Below are positions 37,110 through 47,780 of a DNA stretch of 64,000 bases, in pieces. Within the stretch, counting starts at the first letter, position 1, and the number at the start of each line of letters is the position of its first letter. This DNA comes from Henckelia pumila (lineage: Eukaryota; Streptophyta; Magnoliopsida; Lamiales; Gesneriaceae). The DNA is taken from assembly GCF_033568475.1 (NCBI RefSeq), contig NC_133121.1, positions 131,472,375 through 131,536,374 on the forward strand, written 5' to 3'. The notes beneath the pieces were generated by a model that did no database searches, was not told where the DNA came from, and saw only the letters and a program-made list of their open reading frames with translations. The translations under genes were made by a program, and so were the position numbers.

Positions 37110-37270
37110 CTTGATTATACTCTGCACAAGAAAACATATTTATATATATAATGGTTAGTAAAATAACTCTTTTCGTGAGTAATTCGGATAGTTTTATTAT
37201 GCGTATCATTGCATTTATAAATTCTTTTGCAAGAATTGAATCAATCTTAAATTGATTATTTTACTCAAAG

Positions 37271-37448
37271 AGTAATTTATGTTTCTGAATATAAATCTCA
37301 TTTCATTAATTTATATTCCCCATGCTTTCTGAGGCATGTTCGGATGACTGAAAGTCATAAAATAATTCATGTTTCTGAATATAAATCTCATTTCATCAAT
37401 TTATATTCCCCATGCTTTCTGAGGCATGTTCGGATGACTCACAGTCAT
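37271..37448. repeat. 90-bp tandem duplication at the polymerase 3' end (copy X)
   Basis: Two units 90 bp apart (GTTTCTGAAT at 37281 and 37371) duplicate the code for the last polymerase residues plus flank. The same duplication at the same place occurs in copy Y (45611-45790). Confidence 0.8.
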
Positions 37449-38502
37449 TTTCTGGATCACTTAGGATCTCCTTTGTTATTCCGTTACTACGAATAGTATA
37501 GTTTGGATGAAGTTCTCTGGTTAATGTGTCGGGTAATGAATTATCCGTTTCTTTGACATGTTGGATCTCGAACTGATAATGGTTCAATTCCAATTGCCAT
37601 CTAATTAGCCTTGCTGCATTTTTCCCTGCATTTCTTGATATTTTCCTTGTTTTGAAATATGTTAAATTCATATTATCTGTTCTTACTAAAAACGGTTTAG
37701 AAATAAGATAAATTTCATAAGTTTTAATTGTGAATATTAAAGCTAATAATTCTTTTTCATTCGAATGATAATTTAATTGTGCACATTGAAAAGTTCCTGA
37801 TGTATAGTTGCATAATTCTTCATTATTTCTAGTAGCTGTTTTAGTAAGTTCTTCTAAATTTCTTTCTTCAGTATAAGCTTTTAAACATGCTCCCCAGTAT
37901 TCATCTGAAGCGTCTGTTTCAATTATTATTATATCTTTATTCGAAGAAAAATATAATTCAGGAAGATTACTAATTATTTTTTTTTTAATAGTGTCTATGT
38001 AATTAGTATCTTCTTTCGACCATTTCCACTTATAGTCCTGTTTAAGTTTTACCTGAATAGGTTTTCTGATTTCTGCAAGTTTCTTAATGTAATTTTCAGA
38101 ATAAGTTAATAATCCTAAAAATCTTCTTAATTGATCTTTATCCTTGATTTCACTAGGAAAATCATGAATTTTCTTAAGTATATGCGGTTGTAAACAATGT
38201 TTTCCATCTTTTATTTGTAATCCTAAATAATTTATTATTGTTTTGAATAATTGTGCTTTCTTTTCAGAAAGTATAATTCCATCTTTATGACAAATATCTA
38301 AAACTGTCATGAGATCTTTATAATGTTAATCTATTGTTTTTGAATAAATTAATATGTCATCTATATAAACACAACAAAATCTATATATGATTTAAAAGAT
38401 TCATCCATATATCTTTGAAAGATACCTGGTGCTTGTTTAAGTTCGAAAGGTAATACAGTCCATTGATACTGTCCTTTTGGACAACTGAATGCTGTAAGTA
38501 AT
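37396..38502 (-). pseudogene. EPRV copy X polymerase, 3' part (RT end and RNase H)
   Basis: Continues the polymerase interrupted by solo LTR C. It encodes the RT thumb (KINYLGLQI-like: INYLGLQIKDGKHC), RNase H with IETDASDEYWGACLKA and VRTDNMNLTYF, and the C-terminal ALTREL-like segment. An in-frame TAA and a 1-bp indel lie near the catalytic YIDD region at about 38310-38370. Ends at 37396. Confidence 0.8.
38498..38502. other. Target-site duplication of solo LTR C (left)
   Basis: GTAAT, matched by GTAAT at 40661-40665. Confidence 0.9.
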
Positions 38503-40660
38503 TGTGACGACCCGAGTTCTAATCTCTCAATAATCATTAATCAACAATAATAGACAACAATCAATGTCTAAACAAAAGAATAAATTTTTTTTTTTAAAGA
38601 ACAAAGCACCTCGCTCGATCGGTGAAAAACCATCGATCGAGCGAGCTCATCATGCTCAACTCTCGGTGCCTGAACAATTGGTCTCGCTCGATCTGCCAAA
38701 TATTGCAGATCGAGCGAGCCCTCCGAGTGCAACCCTCTGTCCAGCAAAAAGAAGGCCTCGCTCGATCGGTCATTTTCTACCGATCGAGCGAGCACAGGAA
38801 CAGAGGAAAAATCAGAGAAATTTGCTGCTGTCAAAACGAAATCTTGCATACCATTTCACCTAGTAACAATTCTCAATAATTCCATACATCATCCAAGACC
38901 AACAAACATGCTAACATGACAAAGTTGATAAAATGGAATCATCTCAAAGCCTTAAAAACACAATCATCATAATAGCTCATAAACATACAAGAAACAATCT
39001 TATTCATTCAAGATCAAGCTACATTATCATATTGTTTCAAGGACTGACATCATATCTCAAATCCTATAATATTAACAAGACCGTATCTAAATCAACAACA
39101 AGTCTTGAATCAAGTAGCTAGAACAAGATCATGATTAAGGCTCCAATCTACTACATGACAGCTCACTCGACTCGTCTAACTCGGATCATCACGCTATATT
39201 CATCTCATCCCTTGTTCTTTAAGCACGCCTTTGCCCGGTTCCACTCCCTCCTATTGCAATGACACATACAACAAAACAATAGCCGGATAACTCCGGTGAG
39301 AAATAGATTTCCCAGTAAAAGCGACTAAACATGCATAACAATCATATATCAAAATCATGATATAAAAGTAAATACAATGCATGTTTTCAAAACAAGGCTC
39401 GTCTCATCATTCATCAGTTGGGATCCCGAGAAGTAGATATCATAACTAATCCATCGACTCTCCCGATCGAGGTGGGGTTACTTATCTTTCTTCTCCAGAC
39501 TTCGAAGCAATCATATATGCAAATCAGACGCTAGGCTAAAACAAACACCCAGACCATACATATACAATTCCTCAAATCGTCTATTCGAACGTTTCCGTTC
39601 ATTTCAAAATCAAGGAATAAGTCTTCAAGATGAATGCAACATATATATCATCATCAAGGCATTCATTATATCAACACTTATTCAATAACTCATAGTAAAA
39701 TGCATAAGAGCAAATAATCAAACAAGTATGTGATTTAGGGGAACTCGATACAAACCATCTCGAGTTGTATTCCCAATCAAATAATAGTCCACTTTTACCT
39801 TTCACATATGGTGTTTAGGATGTCTTCAAACTTGTCAAAGTCTTGTTCTATCTTCTATCGGTTTCGGAGTCGACTTCTTGAGTTTATATACTCTGTTTAT
39901 GCACTGAAACAATAGCATAACAATCAAGGAATCATCAGTCAATAGTTCAGCAACTTCGAAATCCAAAAACAATAGCAAATCACTTCAAATCAAGAGTTCG
40001 ACGGCATATCGGTATTACTTCGGCGATTCCGAACATATCAATAACAATTCTCACATATATATCAACTGTTGAAGCTTCAAAACCAACATATCAGCAGGTA
40101 TAAAAATCAAATCAAAGCTGGAACATCACAAGAATATGATATATCAACCAATCCTCAACCCAACTTTGAGAAAACATAAGATAGAAGCTTAACAACCACA
40201 CTTTCATATCAAAATCTGATCTCTGTCAAATTCGACTTCTCAAACCTTGATGAACAAAGAAAAAACTTACATCAAATTGAAGGTCGTCTTGCGAGGATTC
40301 CAGAACATCTTTCGGAATTGAAAACGGATCACCGTAGCAAAAGATATCGCAATTGAAAGATGAAGGAAAAGTTTTGAAATTTCTGTTCTCGGTTTTCCTC
40401 TGGTTTCTTGCTTTGGATTTTCTGAATATTTTGAGGGATTACACGTGCATGCTGAGTCCTCAATATCAAATTCTGATAAGTGAAATAAAAATTGCACTTT
40501 AGCCCCTCAACTATGCAATAATTGCAATTCAGTCCTCAAATTCTCAATTTATTCAATTTCAATCATAAATAATTTAAAAATATTAGAATTTAAATCAAAA
40601 CTCTAAATATTCCCAAATTAAATATTCTCGGATCAAAATTAAATAATTTTGGGCGTTACA
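38503..40660 (-). mobile_element. Solo LTR C (gypsy A/C family) inside the EPRV polymerase
   Basis: 2158 bp beginning TGTGACGACCCG and ending GGGCGTTACA, flanked on both sides by GTAAT (38498-38502 and 40661-40665). The uninterrupted polymerase sequence is seen in copy Y near 46835. No internal region remains, so it is a solo LTR left by LTR-LTR recombination. Several blocks match LTR A in the same orientation (for example the CCGGATAA..CCGGTGAGAA and GGGATCCCGA blocks), so it belongs to that family. ORFs within (38564-38863, 40267-40497) are not genes. Confidence 0.92.
38610..38792. repeat. Triplet of long hairpins in solo LTR C
   Basis: Three 36-nt inverted repeats at 38610-38645, 38683-38718 and 38757-38792, starts 73 and 74 bases apart. 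All begin CTCGCTCGATC and end GATCGAGCGAG. The second (CTCGCTCGATCTGC pairing with GCAGATCGAGCGAG) and third (CTCGCTCGATCGGT pairing with ACCGATCGAGCGAG) are perfect 14-bp stems with 8-nt loops. Their inner stem bases differ but still pair. Confidence 0.9.
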
Positions 40661-41602
40661 GTAATTGTGTTTGTGGTTCTAGTTGAATTTGCCAGAATCC
40701 TGATTTACAATCTAAACTGGAAAAATATTTCATTTCTCCTATATAAGATAGTAAATCATTCTTATTTGGGATATAATATCCATCCATAATTGTTGCATTA
40801 TTCATCTTTCGATAATCAATTACCATTCTTTTCTTATCAGTATCTTTCTTACTGACATAAAAGGCTGTGAAGAGTGTGGACTTTTACTAGGGATGATTAT
40901 CTTAAGTTTTAATAATTCTTGAACTTCTTTTTCAAATATTTTTACATCATCCATGTTACATCTTCTTGGTGCTTCACGGATTGTGATATTAGGGTCTTTG
41001 AGTTTTATTGAAGCAATGAATTGTTTTCTTTTCTTAATTTTGTCCTGAGGATTTTCAGAACATATATCATGAAATTTCCTCATGATTTATTTTTCAGGAT
41101 TAATCGTTAAAATATTTTTTATTTTTAGTTCTATTGGATTTGTATTTCGTTTATGAAAATTCTTTGTAAATCCTTCATCTCCTACGCGAAATGCTGTTCG
41201 TATTTTGGGAATGTAAATCATTGATGATCCTTTGTTTAAAGTTATGTGATCTTCAAATTGTGTAAAGGGAAGATATTCTCTTAAAAAGTTATTTTCTATT
41301 ATAATGTCCATTCCTGATTCTATTTGATATATAATGGGTATTACAAATTTTGTTTTTTCTATTTCTATTTTTAATTTTTCTGCTACTGTATTAAGCATGA
41401 TTATTGATCCATCTCCTATTCGAACTTTTAATCATTTATCATATTTCTTCCAATAATGATTTGGAAGTATATGCCTTCTTCCTAAACACATACTTGCTCA
41501 TGTATCAACATAAGCATGTATATGATATGGTTTATGTTTTTTGATTTTAATTTGAATTTTTATATATATACTATTTGGATTAGTTTTGTTTTTATTATCC
41601 AT
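40661..41602 (-). pseudogene. EPRV copy X polymerase, 5' part (protease and RT start)
   Basis: Starts at ATG 41602. Encodes a retropepsin-like protease whose active-site triplet D-T-G is broken by TGA at 41498-41500 (D-T-stop-A), then linker and the RT start (LKLKIIIPSKSPHSS). A second in-frame stop follows near 41430, another near 41081, and a 1-bp deletion shifts the frame near 40866. The solo LTR cuts it at 40661. Confidence 0.78.
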
Positions 41603-41752
41603 TCTCTCATTTTTTTTTTGTTTAAAGATAAGGATAAAATTGGTATTTAGAAACAAAAATTTCTCTCTCCAGGGAGTTGAAAGTAAGTTTTATTTATGTA
41701 GGGATTTATAAATAAGTTATAAAGTGGTTTAGGGAGTGATTGACAATTAACC
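41603..41752. other. EPRV short spacer upstream of copy X polymerase, with deletion scar
   Basis: Matches the spacer upstream of copy Y polymerase (about 47781-47935). At about 41752 it jumps directly into the coiled-coil gene of copy Y, so about 1.4 kb of coat gene is missing at this boundary. The flanking TTAA-rich sequence could have served as microhomology. Confidence 0.65.
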
Positions 41753-41919
41753 CTTAATATTTCATTACTATGTCTTTCCTGTTCAATTATTAATCTAGTC
41801 GTTGCTAAATCAATATATTCTTTGAAATTCTTCTCTAATTCTTGTATTGATAGATTGATCTTATTAATATTATTTTCTAAATCTCCTAGATTTTTTTCTA
41901 ATTTTATTAAAGACGTCAT
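41752..41919 (-). pseudogene. EPRV copy Y coiled-coil protein, truncated
   Basis: The first ~55 residues match 33357-33650 up to RHSNEIL. After that the frame runs into the spacer described for 41603-41752 and stops at 41647. ATGA overlap with the movement-protein stop is kept. Confidence 0.65.
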
Positions 41920-42857
41920 TGCGATGAGGTTGATTCATTAACAATAGCTTGTTTAATTTTAAGAATATTTTGATTCATGGTTCCAATCTTTTCAAGAATA
42001 TCTTCATCATTTCTAGCAAATGATAATAATCTTCTTGGTACAGACTGTTTTATGATTTGGAGGTCATCTGAACTCCATCTTTTATAGGAATTTATTTCTT
42101 CAATAAATGCTTTTCGAGGGTGTTCAATTCTTGTAATATTTTCAAACATTCTTTCAACAGAAATAGTTGGTTTTGTTGAAATTATTCCTGTTTGAGAATT
42201 ATTACTTATTGCTAAACCGACAACATAGTTTATATTGATCGGATGGTTTTCTGTTAACATAAGATTATTTCTATAAAAGTAATAATCTAATGTTAAAACG
42301 TCATTTATGTTTTTATCAAAAAGAGATATATTGTATTGTGGATAAATACAAAATTTCATCTTTTTGTAACATAAGTTTCCTTCAATTTTTCCAAGGATAG
42401 AATCCTCAAAATTACGTATCCTTTTGTCACGAACTGTGATTTCAATTGGTGTATCTATTTCTTCTCGGTAGTGAGCTGATACTATTATTTCGATTCCTCC
42501 AATGTGAACATATTTCAGTTCAGATCGTTCTTTTTCACTAGCTTTTGCCATGATGGTATCAATATCTTGAGTTGTTAATAACTTCAGAGTATTAGACCTT
42601 GATTCGTTATTTATTTTACAAGATCGTTCTTTTGTACGAATTGAATAATAAATTAAATTTTTTCTGGGATTAATAAAATTTGAAATCTTGCTTAATATTC
42701 CTGGTTGGTCTATTAGATTTGTTTTTGAATTAGAAAACTATGTTTTCTGTATCTCAAAAAACTTATTCTGATTAAATATAATATTCAAATTATACTCTTG
42801 GTTCTCTTCAGATTCATCAATCTGACTATTTTGATTTGGAATTGTTACTTCTGTCAT
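41916..42857 (-). pseudogene. EPRV copy Y movement protein (30K superfamily)
   Basis: 942 bp, 314 codons in one frame, with one TAG near codon 40. The central block (YVHIGGIEIIVSAHY, KFCIYPQYNISLFDKN, ININYVVGLAI) has the hydrophobic beta-strand pattern and conserved Asp region of caulimovirid movement proteins. The start ATG (42857) follows the previous stop by one nucleotide (TAAAATG). It would make tubules or gate plasmodesmata; the nonsense codon disables it. Confidence 0.75.
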
Positions 42858-42858
42858 T

Positions 42859-43152
42859 TTAACAGATGATAGAACTTCTTAATTTTCTTAAGGCTATTAA
42901 AAGTCTTTTTGTTGAATCTATCTGTTCTAATAAATTTTGAAAATCTTCGAAACTATCAATTGAAGATTGACAATTTTTAAGATGTTTCAAATTGTTTTCA
43001 CAATTTTCTATATCAAAATTTATATTTTGAAAATATAAATTAAAGATATTCATTTTTGTATTTTCATACATTTTCCATTTAGTAAAAATTGTTACTTTTA
43101 TTATTTTGTTTTTGTTGATCGGATTTTGATAACAAAGTTTGTTCTTATTCAT
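42859..43152 (-). CDS. EPRV copy Y small upstream ORF b
   Basis: Intact 97-residue frame, Lys/Asn-rich N-terminus and a leucine-rich helical C-terminus (LLEQIDSTKRLLIALRKLR). It overlaps the preceding ORF by 8 nt. Function not recognised. Confidence 0.55.
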   Translation of the reverse strand: MNKNKLCYQNPINKNKIIKVTIFTKWKMYENTKMNIFNLYFQNINFDIENCENNLKHLKNCQSSIDSFEDFQNLLEQIDSTKRLLIALRKLRSSIIC

Positions 43153-43366
43153 AACATATTGTTATGTCTTCAATTTCATCGTTTTCAGAAATTTGAATTA
43201 TCATTTTCCAGTTGCTTGAAAAATGTTCTTTTTTATGATTTTTGAAATAAAAGGTTTGGAGATCTTTTATTTTATTCCATAATTGATCTATTTGACGTAA
43301 ATATTTTAGTAAAATTATTTTATCAAATAAATTTTTAATCTCAATATCTAAAGTTAATCCAGACAT
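43145..43366 (-). CDS. EPRV copy Y small upstream ORF a
   Basis: Intact 73-residue frame starting 23 nt after the primer site, likely the first ORF of the viral RNA. Not recognised. By position it resembles the small leader-proximal ORFs of caulimo- and soymoviruses. Confidence 0.55.
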   Translation of the reverse strand: MSGLTLDIEIKNLFDKIILLKYLRQIDQLWNKIKDLQTFYFKNHKKEHFSSNWKMIIQISENDEIEDITICYE

Positions 43367-43388
43367 TAATAATCTGCTTTATTTAACT

Positions 43389-43400
43389 GCTCTGATACCA
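43389..43400 (-). other. EPRV copy Y primer-binding site (tRNA-iMet)
   Basis: Minus strand TGGTATCAGAGC in the same context as copy X. Confidence 0.85.
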
Positions 43401-44221
43401 GGTTGCGGAATTCTTATGAATTTCTCATTCATGTTTTACAGATCTATGATGTTTTACAGATTTATGAATTTTTCATTCATGTTTTACAGATCTGATTCAT
43501 TTATAACAGATAAATGTTTTTTGATTAATTTGGTTACATTCATAGGTTATTATTACAAATTTTAGTTGATAAATTGATTCAAATATGGTTAAATCAGAAG
43601 TATTCAAACAATATTCATGAAATGTATCATATTCATGATCATCTTATATTTCGAACCAGTTTTTTTATTATTAATCTTCCATTTCTTATAAAGGATGATG
43701 ACATGATTAATGTATTTTGACTATTTCTTTAAATTAAGGGCTGCAGAAGATTTGGGAAGGTTACCTTGATTGAATGAGTCTTGGTTTTGAGCATAGACCA
43801 AATCCTTGCTTTCCCTTAACGATCACTTGATCAACTGGTACTTGCTTTATGGATTTTCAGGTTTACTCTAACCATGAATCTTCAATGGTTGACTTCCAAC
43901 CTTATCCTCCTTATGCCCTGCTTGTTTAGTTATTAGCCATAAGGCTTAATTTTGTTTCTGATTTTATGTTTCTTAGTTTCTGATAGTTTTCATACGTCCT
44001 GTATGAACCAGATTGTAAGAAACTTAAGAAGAGAGAGATACTCAAACTTCACTTATTCATTTACAACACAAACATCTCCTTTTATAGTCGTGGAGAAACG
44101 CATACAGTAGTAAAAATAAAGGAAGAGGGGGACCATCCGACACTACATAATGGAAAACATCTCATTTTACATCTGAGTGGATGTCTTTCACATGTGGTGT
44201 GGTCCACGATTTCATTTGTTT
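43401..44221 (-). promoter_or_regulatory. EPRV copy Y intergenic region with 35S-like promoter and RNA leader
   Basis: TATA box CTATAAAAG at 44079-44087 on the minus strand, leader to the primer site at 43400. No gene. It has a local duplication of GATTTATGAATTTTTCATTC-like sequence near 43420-43490 not seen in copy X. Confidence 0.65.
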
Positions 44222-45435
44222 TTACATTGTGTCACTTTCTGAATCACTGGTACATTCGGACCATTTCTTTATTGGTTTGTCTTCTTTGACAGCTGGTTTG
44301 TCCTCTTTGACAGATGCTTTTTCTGTCTGAATGGGTTGGCAATGTCCATATTTGTGAGTGAAAATCATTGTTCTTAGTCTTTGACATAGCATTTTTTGGG
44401 TTTCTTGGGTCATATCAACTCTTGCTTCATATATTGAAGCTTCGAATTGAGCTAACATGGCTTGTTCTTTCTTTTGAATTGACTCCTTGTGTCCATTGGT
44501 TAATAAAATTTTATTGGTTGCAAAATTTATTTTAACCTTTGAGTTTCCATCAATCTTTTCTGTCTTTGAGATCATGTCAATCAATGTTTTTATTCTTATC
44601 TCAGGAAGTGTTGAGATATTCATTACTGGTTTATCTTCATTTGATCCTTCAAATAAGAACTTGTCTTTATTTTTTCGACATTGAATGTATATCATTAGTT
44701 GATAGAATTTGTCATTTTTCCAATCTGAAAGGGTTGAATGAATACTTAATGTTAACATTGGTTCGTCCTTGGATACTGCTTTCTTGAACTGGATAATACT
44801 ATTTCTCAGTTGATATGGAAATAGTTCTATCTCTTGATTGTTGGGACTGACTTCTAATCCGCTTAATAATACATTTGAAAAGAATCTTGCGACTTCATGC
44901 GCTGGAGCACCTTGTAGTGTTCTTGCTCTTGATATGCTCTGTGTGTCACAAGTTTGTAGCCAAGATCCTGCAGATGGTTGGCTATTCTCAAATAGTTTAG
45001 TATTTCAAAGAATTCAGTTTTGAGTTTTTTTGGAAAATTTGTTTTTTCAAAAATTGGTTTTTGTGGTCGCAGATTGACCATCTTTCTTTCTCTTGTTTCA
45101 AGGGCGCTTTTAAACGTCCTTTCTTCTTTTTCATTTTTCTCGGTGTTGGCTGTGACCACCGGTTCTTTCTTCTTTTCTTTTTCTTTTCCTTTTTCTTTTT
45201 CTTTGTTATCAATGTTGGATGTGACCACTGACTGTTTTTCATTCATCTCCATTATTTTGTCAAATGGAGTTGCTAACTTGATTGGTGTTCTTGGTGAGGA
45301 TGATGATGACGAGGTTGTCATCTTTTCTTTTATCCTCTGAATTTTTTCATTTATATTCTTTTTCCTTTGTTGAAGAATCTGAATTTCTTCATCTATGTTA
45401 ATCAATTATTCTTTTAATTGATCTAATTGCTCCAT
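44222..45435 (-). pseudogene. EPRV copy Y putative transactivator/viroplasmin (TAV)
   Basis: Counterpart of 35916-37109. From ATG 45435 it has a stop after the first ~9 codons and a 1-bp deletion near 44985 that shifts the frame, so the ORFs 44863-45405 and 44222-44758 are two halves of one gene. The Lys/Glu-rich segment is longer than in copy X. Function assigned from gene order only. Confidence 0.55.
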
Positions 45436-45446
45436 CCTGCACAAGA

Positions 45447-45450
<4 letters not shown>

Positions 45451-45484
<34 letters not shown>
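45451..45484. repeat. (TA)n microsatellite
   Basis: About 17 TA units between the TAV gene and the polymerase end of copy Y; copy X has only a short TA run here, so it expanded after integration. Confidence 0.9.
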
Positions 45485-45486
<2 letters not shown>

Positions 45487-45610
45487 GGTTAGAAATTTAA
45501 CTCTTTATCGTGAGTAATTCGGATATTTTTTTTTATGCGTATCATTGCATTTATGAATTTTTTTGCAAGAATTGAACCAATCTTCATGAGATTGATTATT
45601 TTACTCATAG

Positions 45611-45790
45611 AGTAATTCATGTTTCTGAATATAAATCTCATTTCATCAATTTATATTCCCCATGCTTTCTAAAGCATGTTCGGATGACTTGAAGTCATAA
45701 AATAATTCATGTTTTTGAATATAAATCTCATTTCATCAATTTATATTCTCCATGCTTTCTAAGGCATGTTCGGATGACTCGCAGTCATTT
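45611..45790. repeat. 90-bp tandem duplication at the polymerase 3' end (copy Y)
   Basis: Units 90 bp apart at 45621 and 45711, same place as 37271-37448, so it was present before the two copies diverged. Confidence 0.8.
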
Positions 45791-47780
45791 TTTGGATCAC
45801 TTAGGATCTCTTTTGTTATTCTGGTATTACGGATAGTATAATTTGGATGAAGTTCTCTAGTTAATGCGTCGGGTAATGAATTGTCCGTTCCTTTGACATG
45901 CTGGATCTCGAACTGATAATGGTTCAATTCCAATTGCCATCTAATTAACCTTGATGTATTTCTCCCTGCATTTCTTGATATTTTTCTTGTCTTGAAATAT
46001 GTTAAATTTATATTATCCGTTCTTATTAAAAACGGTTTAGAAATAAGATAAATCTCATAATTTCTAATTGTATATATTAAAGCTAATAATTCTTTTTCAT
46101 TTGAATGATAATTTAGTTGTGCACCTTGAAAAGTTCCTGATGTATAATTACATAATTCTTCATTATTCCTAGTAGTTGTTTTAGTAAGTTTTTCTAAATT
46201 TCTTTTTCCTGTATAAGCTTTTAAACATGCTCCCCAGTATTCATCTGAGGCGTCTGTTTCAATTATTATTATGTCTTTATTTGAAGGAAAATATAATTCT
46301 GGAAGATTACTAATTATTTTTTTTTAATAGTGTCTATATAATTAGTATCTTCTTTTGATCATTTCCATTTATAGTCCTGTTTAAGTTTTACCTGAAGAGC
46401 TTTTCTGATTTCTGCAAGTTTCTTAATGTAATTTCCAGAATAAGTTAATAATCCTAGCAATCTTCTTAATTGATCTTTATTTTTTATTTCACTAGGAAAA
46501 TCATGAATTTTCTTAAGTATATGTTGTTGCAAACAATGTTTTCCGTCTTCTATTTGTAATCCTAGATAATTTATTTTTGTTTTAAACAATTGTGCTTTCT
46601 TTTCAGAAAGTATAATTCCATCTTTATGAAAAATATCTAATACTGTCATAAGGTCTCTATAATGTTGATCTAATGTTTTTGAGTAAATTAATATGTCATC
46701 TATGTAAACACAACAAAAATCTATATAAGGTTTAAAAGATTCATCCATGTATCTTTGAAAGATACCTGGAGCTTGTTTAAGTCCGAAAGGTAATACAGTC
46801 TATTGATATTGTCTTTTTGGACAGCTGAATGCTGTAAATAGTTGTGTTTGTGGTTCTAGCTGAATTTGCCAAAATCCTGATTTACAATCTAAACTGGAGA
46901 AATATTTCATTCCTCCTATATAAGATAGTAAATCATTCTTGTTTGGGATGTAATATCCATCCATAATTGTTGCATTATTCATTTTTCGATAATCAATTAC
47001 CATTCTTTTCTTATCAGTGTCTTTCTTACTGACATAAAAGGCTGGTGAAGAGTGTGGACTCTTGCTTGGTATGATTATCTTAAGTTTTAGTAATTCTTGA
47101 ACCTCTTTTTCGAATATTTTTACATCATCCATGTTGCATCTTCTTGGTGCTTCACGGATTGTAATATTAGGGTCTTTAAGTTTTATTGAAGTAATGAATT
47201 GTTTTTTTTTCTTAATTTTTTTCTGAGGATTTTCAGAACAAATATCATGAAATTTCTTCATGATTTCTTTTTCATGATTAATTGTTAAAATATTTTCTAT
47301 TTTTAGTTCTATTGGATTTGTATTTCATTTATGAAAATTCTTTGTAAATCCTTCATTTCCTACACGAAATGCTGTTCGTATTTTAAGAATATAAATCATT
47401 GATGATCCTTTGTTTAAAGTTATGTGATTTTCAAATTGTGTAAAAGGAAGATATTTTCTTAAAAAGTTATTTCCTATTATAATGTCCATTCCTGATTCTA
47501 TTTGGTATATATTGGGTATTACAAATTTTGTTTTCTCAATTTCTATTTTTAATTTTTTTGCTACTGTATCAAGCATGATTATTGATCCATCTCATATTCG
47601 AACCTTTAATCCTTTATCATATTTCTTCCAATAATGATTTGGAAGTATATGTTTGCTTCCTAAACACATACTTGCTCATGTATCAACATAAACATGTATA
47701 TGATATGGTTTATGTTCTTTGATTTTAATTTGAATTTTTATATATATACTATTTGGATTAGTTTTGTTTTTATTATCCAT
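45736..47780 (-). pseudogene. EPRV copy Y polymerase (protease-RT-RNase H), broken
   Basis: ATG at 47780. Protease motif D-T-stop-A with TGA at 47676-47678 in place of Gly; another TGA before DGSIIML; linker; RT with PRRCNMDD, MVIDYRKMNNATI, and [13 protein letters not shown]; RNase H pieces and the C-terminal DALTRELHPNY. At 46801-46803 a Trp codon is TAG, and there is a net frameshift (length 2045 bp). Enzyme inactive. The order protease-RT-RNase H without integrase, plus the primer site, supports Caulimoviridae. Confidence 0.82.

Noticed and set aside
38564..38863. ORFs on both strands across the hairpin cluster of LTR C
   Set aside because: The frames follow from the palindromic DNA (repeated RSIG.IERA-like peptides), and they are inside an LTR.
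38503..40660. Mutator-type DNA element with a 7-10 bp target duplication
   Set aside because: Longer flanking matches are possible, but TG...CA ends with a 5-bp GTAAT duplication and homology to LTR A explain it better as a solo LTR.
41116..41398. Possible functional viral protease remaining in the genome
   Set aside because: The frame begins downstream of the broken active site and lacks the catalytic triplet.
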